A stretch of 55,000 bases of DNA from Chondrilla cf. caribensis (taxonomy: Eukaryota > Porifera > Demospongiae > Chondrillida > Chondrillidae). The stretch spans positions 5,896,590 to 5,951,589 of the forward strand of contig OZ026550.1 in assembly GCA_964020155.1 (NCBI GenBank). Direction: 5' to 3'. The notes below the pieces were generated by a model. The model made no database searches and was not told where the DNA came from. It saw only the letters and a list, made by a program, of their open reading frames with translations. This document shows, piece by piece, positions 11,701-20,133 of this stretch. Numbering within the stretch: the first letter of the stretch is position 1; the number at the start of each line of letters is the position of its first letter. The position numbers and the translations under genes are program-made.

Positions 11701-13188
11701 AGAAACTTGAATCAAGGGTGACCAGCTTAGAGGTTTGTTGGTTAAATTTTCAGTGGCATATCTACGTATAAAATACCAAGTATTGTGATCTCCTTCCATA
11801 GGACCAAGTGACCCGTAAACATGATTGGACAATGGAAACAACAGATATGAAAGCCACAGTGAGTAAACACATACAGGATTTGTCCTTGAAAGTCGACACA
11901 AGGGAAAAATGCTCAAAAGTGGGGAGCAGTACAGTGGTGGAGAGGCTGACACATGCTTTAATGTACATAACTGAATTATAGGGTTAGGGTTAGGTTACAT
12001 CAAAAGCAAGGGTGAAATGTCCCAGAGAGAGGGCCGAATTATATTATTTCCCTTTCTAGCCCACTCCCCTAGAGGAAACCACATCATACATGTGTACATG
12101 TGTGTGGTACACACATAGATATGTGTACTCAAGCTACAACAGTCGCACTTTATGTACGTACTCACTACAGTAACATAATATGATGTACATATGTATGTAC
12201 ACTACAATATATGCATGTATGTATGGTGCATGTACACAACAATGTATGCATGTATGTACGGTGCATACAACTGTATACCTTGTAAACACTTTATGATCTG
12301 TGTTATAATTTAGGCTAGAATGGAAAACATTCATCACAAATGTCCGGAATCTACCATTGAAGACTTGATGGAGAAGTTGGAGAAGATGCTGAATCAGATT
12401 TCCGAAAGGAAAGTGATGCACGAAGCAGAAATACAAACCGAAGAAGAAAGGAACGTCCAAACAGAGGTACATTTGTACTAAATGCCTACCCTGGACCATC
12501 TCCCAACCTGTGTATATGTGTAATGATTCAAATGGTACATTTGTTCATTTTCCCATGTTTAGCATGCTCACACAAATCCTGTGTTTTAATGCACTGTTGT
12601 CTGTTTCCAATCTCTCCCAGACGCTGGAAACCCCAAAAGACCAGTGTACAGATGCTAGTCATGACGGACTGCTTGTTCTGCCTCGAGGAAGATCAAAATC
12701 ACTGGACTGTGTGATGCAGAATGTGTCCATGCCTCTGGAGGAAAAGGAGAAGGATGTATGCAAGTTGAAGGTAGGCTCACTGTGGAATTCCTATCATCAT
12801 GTACTGTTGATGTATTAAGCTAATCTCAATTTTATTTCCTTAGAGAGAGCTGCAATCTTCAACATCATCCTTTTTCTCAAAAACAGAATCGATAGTACAT
12901 CAATTGTCATTAGCTGCAGATCATGAATCACGAGCTAGTGATGAAGAAATTTCTCGGATACTGTCAGAAATTGAGAAAATGATACAAACGAAAGACAATC
13001 GTGAACTACAGTTCGCCCTCGTTAGACTGAAGCGGAGGATCTCGGATTATTTGAACAGAAAAGTCAGCACAGAGGAGCACAGCTTGGATGAGGAGACACA
13101 CGAGAAGAAAACAGCTCGCAGGTCCAGTGCAAGTCACCTACGGTGCCCCTCACCGAGGGTAGCCAGAGGAAGAAGGAAGACTCTTTGA
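8761..13188 (+). CDS. Gene C: nine-exon protein with unfamiliar N-terminal domains and a coiled-coil C-half
   Basis: Exons: 8761-8806, 10277-10953, 11027-11086, 11359-11478, 11553-11732, 11802-11858, 12314-12466, 12621-12770 and 12844-13188. All junctions are GT/AG and all phases agree, giving 595 aa. Exon 1 (15 codons) resembles gene B exon 1 in layout (M..K.L..[DE].G) but lacks the DSG serine. Exon 2 (residues 16-241) begins with an all-helical segment (about 25-120, containing SWKNFKSTVVELLKKKG). A predicted beta-rich segment with several cysteines follows (about 125-225, including RFIGVTHSDTATLIYSACQY). Residues about 280-365 form a clear coiled coil (EKEQLEKENKKMA). A second helical region is in exon 7 with acidic Q/T-E motifs, and the last 20 residues are basic. 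I do not recognise the first two domains. A death-fold-like helical bundle is one possibility, but untested. No signal peptide or membrane span is seen. Confidence 0.75.
9305..9446. mobile_element. Outer foldback element (TAGTCTGG..CCAGACTA ends) in gene C intron 1
   Basis: The ends TAGTCTGGTTTAGCCGA and the inverted TCTCGCTACGCCAGACTA enclose a second, complete element at 9330-9404. With that insert and one 9-bp duplicate removed, the outer element is only about 58 bp. I find no clear target duplication around the outer copy. The ends match the 603-bp element at 20989-21591. Confidence 0.65.
9330..9404. mobile_element. 75-bp near-perfect hairpin MITE with 9-bp target duplication
   Basis: The arms, starting TAGTCTGACGTAGCCCAGAC and ending in their inverse, leave only about a 20-bp loop. 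It is flanked by exact 9-bp direct repeats ATCCTTGCC at 9321-9329 and 9405-9413. Nine-bp duplications with long terminal inverted repeats are characteristic of Mutator-like (MULE) elements. Confidence 0.85.
11980..11997. repeat. Short interstitial TTAGGG-like motif in gene C intron 6
   Basis: The sequence is ATAGGGTTAGGGTTAGGTT, about two to three telomere-type hexamers. It is too short to call a telomeric relic. Confidence 0.5.
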
Positions 13189-14124
13189 TCACAACACTAA
13201 AAGTATTGAATAGCGATCCAACACAACATAACATTGTACATCACTGGTATATTCATCTTTAAGATGTTTTTTTTTATATTTTCTGCTCAAAGTATTCACA
13301 ACAACTGTACCAGAAGGTCCTTAGGTTGAAACATTTGACACATTTACAGCTGCTTACAATGTCCGGTTCCTCTTCCGACAGCTACAGCAGCTAATACACA
13401 TGTTCATACACATTATTATAAGCATTGTTCACACACTCACCACCTCACTCCCACTGCTTACTAACACCAATAACACTGACTCGCTCACCAGCATCATCGC
13501 TCTCCCTCAGCATCCTCTCAACCTTCTAGTGACTGCTACTGACAAGATGTGCTGTGCCTATAAATTCAATTCTCAGAATCAATAACATGATATTATTAAA
13601 TCAATTAACACACAGGTGCAGACCTACAGGTCCAGGTCAGTAATGATACAAATCTGTCTCTGTGTAAACATCAACTATCCTGAGTAGCCAACATTCGCAT
13701 TGCAAACTAATATCCTCATAAATTCGATTTACATAATGAAATTAGCAGTGCTTTCCCTTGGAAAGTACCCTATTATTGTGATTATTATTCACACATAATG
13801 TCCACAATCCTCAGGTCATGAATCTACTCAATTTGGATGATGACATACGTACAGGTGCAGGAGATTCGGTGCTTTTCATTATACGAGAAGAAACAGGAAA
13901 CGTGTTTTGGACCGCGGGCAATAATGCCGCCGGAGATTCACAGGTATGGTGTACGTTCAGAGCGCACAGGGCATGTGCATAGGTCGACCTACTTCCAACT
14001 ATAAGGTCATGACATCTTCATAATTGGAGAATTATCATGAAATACAGCCAATAGATTGATACAAAGTGCTTATAACTTGACAAATAGTACATTTGAACCC
14101 CAGAAAACAACACATAATATCATT
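13189..14124. other. Region between gene C and the FN3 pseudogene
   Basis: It is mostly AT-rich non-coding DNA with CA-rich patches. The only exon-like stretch is at 13815-13943 and is listed separately. An open frame at 13400-13585 lacks support. Confidence 0.6.
13815..13943 (+). CDS. Isolated exon-like open segment, 43 codons
   Basis: The stretch lies between AG (AATCCTCAG|GTC) and a donor (CAG|GTATGG), is open in phase 0 at both ends and encodes a compact, domain-like peptide containing GDSVLFIIREETGNVFWTAG. The codon quality contrasts with the surrounding non-coding DNA. The strand-turn-strand pattern is loosely reminiscent of part of a GAF-type domain, but one exon is too little to assign. 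It could be an alternative last-gene exon of C, a remnant of a lost gene, or one exon of a gene whose others I missed. Confidence 0.35.
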
Positions 14125-14935
14125 GCTAGCTAGGCTACAGGTTGGTTTGTGGCACCAAGCTCCTCCTCCTCTTCTTCTTTTGACATTACTTTTGATTTCA
14201 CTTGAAAGCAATCCTCCAAGAACAGGAACCACCTTCGTTGTCATCATCTCCAACGTCACCACTGCCATCTGTGATCTCATCAATATTGCCATCATCCCGC
14301 TGATCAGTATGCAGTTCGATGTGATAATCTCCATCACCTGGACTGATGTAAGACGTTTGCTTGCAGGACCTCGTGTAGAGAGAATCATTGATGTAGTTGT
14401 ACAGGACCGATGTCCCCTGTGCCTCTCTCCAGTACTTCATAGTCTCTGGCCTCTTGGGACACCACAAGGTGGGTGGACCCTGGTTGGGAGATACTGGCAT
14501 AGCTTGGAGATGGCCTGTATGAGGTGAAGGGGACAGCTGTGAGTGGGGGGTAGGGTAAGGTATCAGAAGGTACCTCAGTTGAGGACCTGAATCAACAGTG
14601 TTGTGAGCTGCTAGGATAAGCTCATACTCCGTACCAGGAGTTACCGTAGTGATCTGGTTGTTAGGGAGACTAATGTTGTATGAATTGTTGTCAGGGTAGG
14701 TGGGTGTGTCCAGTACCACCCGCTGCACTTGCCGTGTTCCCGTAGCCATGTCAACCAGTCGAATCACATAGCGAACAATGGGACCATTTTGGTCTTCAAT
14801 GTTTGCAAAATCCCAATCCAGATTTATGGGTCCATACCCACTTCCAATGTGTACATTGGAAACTTTGCCAGGTTCTAAAATGAATTGTAATTATCATGTG
14901 TCAGCCATCTTTGATGTACTTAGTGTGTATGCTGG
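14125..14935 (-). pseudogene. Truncated recent duplicate of the FN3 receptor gene (membrane exon lost)
   Basis: Reading leftwards from 14874 (acceptor TTTTAG|AAC), it repeats the second FN3 exon of the gene at 26382-29212 with very few changes, for example GSINLEW to GPINLDW. It then breaks seven bases before the expected donor and resumes inside intron 4, just before the last-exon acceptor. The transmembrane exon, intron 3 and most of intron 4 are therefore missing. The last exon is also shortened in its GST repeat, which shifts the normal tail frame to an early stop. Read straight through without splicing, however, the FN3 exon stays open (14198-14874, about 225 codons) and re-enters the normal tail frame at YINDSLYTRS. 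No signal-peptide exon or first FN3 exon is found nearby. It is probably a pseudogene; a soluble, chimeric product is conceivable. Confidence 0.75.
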
Positions 14936-14965
14936 ATTCCATGATGTTTATACATGTACCACACC

Positions 14966-14968
<3 letters not shown>

Positions 14969-15002
<34 letters not shown>

Positions 15003-15065
15003 GTGTGCGTGCGTGCGTGCATGTGTGTGTGTGTGTGTGTGTATGTGTGTGTGTGTGTGTGTGTT

Positions 15066-15100
<35 letters not shown>

Positions 15101-15125
15101 ATGTGTGTGTGTTTGTGTATGCATG
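14969..15125. repeat. (TG)n microsatellite
   Basis: TG tract with GCGTGCGTGC interruptions, lying between the FN3 duplicate and the 15.15-15.8 kb duplicated block. Confidence 0.9.
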
Positions 15126-15149
15126 TGTAATTCAAGTAATTTTTATGTC

Positions 15150-15810
15150 AATCTTAAATCTCATTCCATTATCCCCAAACTTTCCCATGACAAATTTCCT
15201 CCCATATCCCTAGCTGTCTCTCTTGTGTTCCTCAAACCACTTGATCTCTTCTATGGCCAGCACAAAGTCTCTTTGTGGGCATTATGTACTCACCTATGTA
15301 CTACAGTGGAACCTCTCCATTAGGGATACTTTGGGACCTTGATTTTAGTCCTTATTACAGAGGTTTCCTCAATTCAGAGGTCACTCAATACACTACAGTA
15401 CTACACTGGGACACAGAATAGTGTCCTTACAGCAGAGGTTTCTGCTATTCAGAGGTTTGTAATAGCGAGGTTCCACAGTATACAACTAATGAATAATGTC
15501 AGTAGTGGCCTACATGAGTGTGACAGTAATGATTGTACCAAACTGTATACACACTATGCACAGATTGCAGTAAGTTAGCAACTGGATTATTCCATGATAG
15601 TTCTCTCCTATCATTCCTGGTCATTATTGTAAGTTCATTCTGTAGCTTGTGTCAGCTTGTCTACTGTTGGTCTACAAAGTAAAACATCCAAATTAAGTGT
15701 GGGAATACTTGTTGAGATGTATGCAGTGTGTATACAAGTGTATGGTTACATAATACACTTGAAAAGAAACAACTGCTGTGATATGCTCCAGATTGTATAT
15801 ATGCACACAC
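15150..15810. repeat. Segmental duplicate of the 1290-1740 block
   Basis: It shares CTTTCCCATGACA, CTAGCTGT.TCT, GGGCATTATG and TCCATGATAGTTCTCT in the same order as 1290-1740. The copy here is interrupted by a MITE (15304-15478) that the 1.3-1.7 kb copy lacks. Confidence 0.7.
15304..15478. mobile_element. TA-flanked MITE, 175-bp family (copy 2)
   Basis: It starts CAGTGGAACCTCTCCATTA, ends GCGAGGTTCCACAG and is flanked by TA. It sits inside a duplicated block whose partner at about 1454-1470 is an empty site. Confidence 0.8.
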
Positions 15811-16180
15811 ATGTTCGATCTTTCTCAAACACAATATACACATACACCCAGGGTCAAAGGTGACTGGAAGGGCTAAGCCGTTCAAAACATCCTCCCCTTC
15901 CAAAACCACATCCAAATAGACTGACCAGAATGGACCGGACTGCGGGAACTTTGTCATTGTTATTGTGTTTTCAAGCCATAACAGAGGCCATGTGCCGATG
16001 ATCATTTATAACCAACAATATTTTATATTACTGCATCCAATTTAATTGTATTGAATGCTGCATTTCTATATAATACTTTTGAGTAAATATTAATGAATTA
16101 CATCAACACCTGGAGAATCGTGTAGCACATGAAACAATGATGAACAGTTGAGTGATGTCACGTGGAAAGGTGATGATACA

Positions 16181-17671
16181 GGTATGAGGACCGTGTGTAC
16201 AGGTATGAGGACCGTGTGTACAGGTATGAGGACCGTGTGTACAGGTATGAGGACCGTGTGTACAGGTATGAGGACCGTGTGTACAGGTATGAGGACCGTG
16301 TGTACAGGTATGAGGACCGTGTGTACAGGTATGAGGACCGTATGTACAGGTATGAGGACTGTGTGTACAGGTATGAGGACCGTGTGTACAGGCATGAGGA
16401 CTGTGTGTACAGGTATGAGGACCATGTGTACAGGTATGAGGACCATGTGTACAGGTATGAGGACCGTGTGTACAGGTATGAGGATCATGTGTACAGATAT
16501 GAGGACTGTGTGTACAGGTACGAAGACCATGTGTACAGGTATGAGGACCTTGTGTACAGGTATGAGGGCCGTGTGTACAGGTATGAGGACCATGTGCACA
16601 GATATGAGGACTGTGTGTACAGGTACGAGGACCATGTGTACGGGTATGAGGACTGTGTGTACAGGTATGAGGACCGTGTGTACAGGTATGAGGACTGTGT
16701 GTACAGGTATGAGGACCATGTGTACGGGTATGAGGACTGTGTGTACAGGTATGAGGACCGTGTGTACAGGTACGAGGACCATGTGTACGGGTATGAGGAC
16801 TGTGTGTACAGGTATGAGGACCGTGTGTACAGGTATGAGGACTGTGTGTACAGGTATGAGGACCATGTGTACAGGTATGAGGACCATGTGTACAGGTATG
16901 AGGACCGTGTGTACAGGTATGAGGATCATGTGTACAGATATGAGGACTGTGTGTACAGGTACGAAGACCATGTGTACAGGTATGAGGACCTTGTGTACAG
17001 GTATGAGGGCCGTGTGTACAGGTATGAGGACCATGTGCACAGATATGAGGACTGTGTGTACAGGTACGAGGACCATGTGTACGGGTATGAGGACTGTGTG
17101 TACAGGTATGAGGACCGTGTGTACAGGTATGAGGACTGTGTGTACAGGTATGAGGACCATGTGTACGGGTATGAGGACTGTGTGTACAGGTATGAGGACC
17201 GTGTGTACAGGTACGAGGACCATGTGTACGGGTATGAGGACTGTGTGTACAGGTATGAGGACCGTGTGTACAGGTATGAGGACTGTGTGTACAGGTATGA
17301 GGACCATGTGTACGGGTATGAGGACTGTGTGTACAGGTATGAGGACCGTGTGTACAGGTATGAGGACCATGTGTACAGATATGAGGACTGTGTGTACAGG
17401 TACGAGGACCATGTGTACAGGTATGAGGACTGTGTGTACAGGTATGAGGACCATGTGTACAGGTATGAGGACCATGTGTACGGGTATGAGGACTGTGTGT
17501 ACAGGTATGAGGACCATGTGTACGGGTATGAGGACTGTGTGTACAGGTATGAGGACCGTGTGTACAGGTATGAGGACCATGTGTACAGATATGAGGACTG
17601 TGTGTACAGGTACGAGGACCATGTGTACAGGTATGAGGACTGTGTGTACAGGTACGAGGACAGTGTGTACA
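16181..17671. repeat. 21-bp minisatellite, 71 units, with 441-bp higher-order repeat
   Basis: The unit is GGTATGAGGACCGTGTGTAC plus A, with a few variant positions (CCG/CTG/CAT, GTATG/GTACG, ACAG/ACGG). The length, 1491 bp, equals 71 units. A distinctive run starting AGGATCATGTGTACAGATAT at 16481 recurs at 16922, exactly 441 bp or 21 units later. Because 21 is divisible by three, frames on both strands stay open for about 500 codons; these are not genes. Confidence 0.95.
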
Positions 17672-17899
17672 AATTGTAAGAATCAGAGAATGAACACTAA
17701 CTGAGGTAATAATACCAATTGAAGATTATGCAACATGCAATAACCTCATGCAATTATGTGTAACTATATTCATTCATTGTTATCATTAAACATATTCATG
17801 ACATACCTACCCATAACATGGTGATGCTGATGTCAGCATGTCTGCATGTCTTCATACATGCTGATCCTATATCTATCCTTACATAAACAAACCCTCACC

Positions 17900-18016
17900 C
17901 CCCCACACACACACAAACACCAACACTAACACACCCACGCATACCCACACACACCCTCACCCACACACAAACACCAACACAAACACACACACACACACAT
18001 ACACCACACACACCCT

Positions 18017-18101
<85 letters not shown>

Positions 18102-18203
18102 ACACACACACTCACACACACACACACACACGCATGCATACCACACACACATGCACACACACACTCACACACACACGCGTGCACACACACACACACACAC
18201 ACA
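17900..18203. repeat. (CA)n microsatellite
   Basis: Long CA tract with CACACC and CACTCA interruptions, immediately upstream of the duplicated block at 18327. The equivalent tract before the gene A block is at 2109-2224. Confidence 0.95.
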
Positions 18204-18326
18204 CCATGTGAAGGTGTAAAAGGTATGTAATGGAGGTGACTTTGGCGAACAACTGGTGATGGAAGCCATGTAAATGTTGATATGATGCAATGCCACAACA
18301 TACATACAGGCAACTCATCAGATGTA

Positions 18327-18820
18327 CCTACACACACTCCATCATCCTGCTGACATCAGCAAAATGGCTCTCACCTAACAATACAGTGGGACCTCTCCAT
18401 TAAAGACACTTTGGGACATTAAGTTCAGTCCTTATTACAAAGGTTTCCTCAATTCAGAGGTCACTCAATACACTACAGTACCACATTGGGGCACAGAATG
18501 GTGTCCTTGAGGTTTCTGCAATTCAGAGGATCGTAATAGAGAGGTCCCACTGTAATAGAGCAGAACCCACTTAGAACAAAATCCAAGAGTCTTTATTTCA
18601 TGCTAACAGGATTGGTTTAATTTAACCGAGTACCTTATGATACATTATATATAGATTATGCTGGGAGTTTTGTTTATATTTATAAGTGGATCCAACTGTA
18701 TACATACACACACAAGAGATAAGCAACCACAAGAACTTAGAGGGGTCAGCTGCTCATATGAACAGTATATAAACACAAATAGCTGGTCAGCTGGTGACAA
18801 GTGGACAACCACAAGTCATT
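18327..18820. repeat. Upstream block of gene D, duplicate of 2244-2760
   Basis: Nearly colinear with the block upstream of gene A, from CACTCCATCATCCTGCTGAC through the shared MITE to CAGCTGGTCAGCTGGTGACA. The MITE is at the same place in both copies, so it predates the duplication. Confidence 0.75.
18384..18552. mobile_element. TA-flanked MITE, 175-bp family (copy 3)
   Basis: The ends are CAGTGGGACCTCTCCATTA and TAATAGAGAGGTCCCACTG, flanked by TA. It is orthologous in position to the copy at 2302-2476 within the duplicated block. Confidence 0.8.
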
Positions 18821-19345
18821 CAAGCTAATGACGTCATACACAAATGTCTGCCAAAATGGATGTCACCATGCCTTCAAATATGACATTATGTCATCGATAT
18901 CTGTATGTCGTTTGCGATGCTGATCTGTTGAAATACGTTTTTCAAAGTGGGGTGGGCTTGACGGGATTCCCTGGCTTCTTGTTGGAGACCCGACTGTTCC
19001 CGCCGCCTACTCAGATCTTAGTCAAGACTTGAGGGGAGAATAAAGCTGTGTTCGAAGACCTGCCTTGTTCAAGAGAGGAATGGCAGCCAGTTGAAGACGG
19101 TCGAGTCGGGTAGAAGACTCGGAGCCCCTCTCCTGTAAAATCGACTGACAGCGTTGCTGAAACGTTCGAAATTGTGTCCGAGCCTGGTCGAAGACAAGCA
19201 AGAAGGCAGCCGACAAGCAAGAAGGCAGCCAAATTGAAGGGAACACCGTCACCTCTGGGCCAAAATTCATGTGATACATATATATATTGTGGACCACAAC
19301 CCGAAGTCGGGTCTTACCACTAGTGTGCGGCGAGCAGAAGTGAGC
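18821..19345. other. Unclassified insertion splitting the gene D upstream block
   Basis: About 0.5 kb with no counterpart upstream of gene A. It is bordered by two similar copies of a segment of about 50 bp containing CAGCTGGTCAGCTGGT (about 18768-18819 and 19348-19400). It is GC-richer than its surroundings and includes a tandem AGACAAGCAAGAAGGCAGCC. The open frames within it (18844-19032 +, 19022-19393 -) are not recognisable. Confidence 0.45.
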
Positions 19346-19549
19346 CCCAATAAACACCAACAGCTGGTCAGCTGGTAACAAGTAGTCTACCACGAGACAT
19401 CACAAGGTTCAGGTCACATATAAAATGAACCAAAAAGCTCAACATAACACAGAGTACAAACTCTCCTACAATACCACACAATCTATATGTACACACATGC
19501 ATATGTATGTGTGTCTACCTGTGGATGTACATGTGTGCAAGACTAGGGT

Positions 19550-19594
19550 TATGTGTGTGTGTGTGTGTGTGTGTGTGCGTGCGTGCATGCGTGC

Positions 19595-19672
<78 letters not shown>

Positions 19673-19681
19673 ATGGGCATA

Positions 19682-19728
<47 letters not shown>

Positions 19729-19739
19729 ATGGGCATATG

Positions 19740-19824
<85 letters not shown>

Positions 19825-19835
19825 ATGGGCATATG

Positions 19836-19872
<37 letters not shown>

Positions 19873-19905
19873 ATGTGTGTGTGCATGGGCATATGCATGT
19901 GTGTA
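19550..19905. repeat. (TG)n compound microsatellite with GCATGGGCATATGCATG spacers
   Basis: TG runs separated by four similar GCATGGGCATA(T/C)(G/A)CATG spacers, which makes a higher-order array. It lies upstream of gene D in the position of the gene A TG tract. Confidence 0.95.
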
Positions 19906-20133
19906 CATGTGTGGTACATACAAAAAGTATGCATATATTACCACCCCCAATCCTCACAACAACCAATAGTTGAGTTTACCTACCAAAGGTCAAATCAATC
20001 AAAACCACCACACTCCCCCATACAGTATGTACATAATAAAGCAAAATGAATGAATTCATTGTTCACAGTTACTATTAGTAACATATGAATATTATTATAC
20101 AGTGGACCATATATAGTAAGTACTTGAAGGAAT

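Noticed and set aside
11980..11997. Chromosome-fusion telomere relic
   Set aside because: Only two to three TTAGGG-like units; expected by chance in a repeat-rich window.
16090..17704. Frames of about 500 codons on both strands
   Set aside because: The 21-bp period keeps all frames open; no start context, splice signals or domain.
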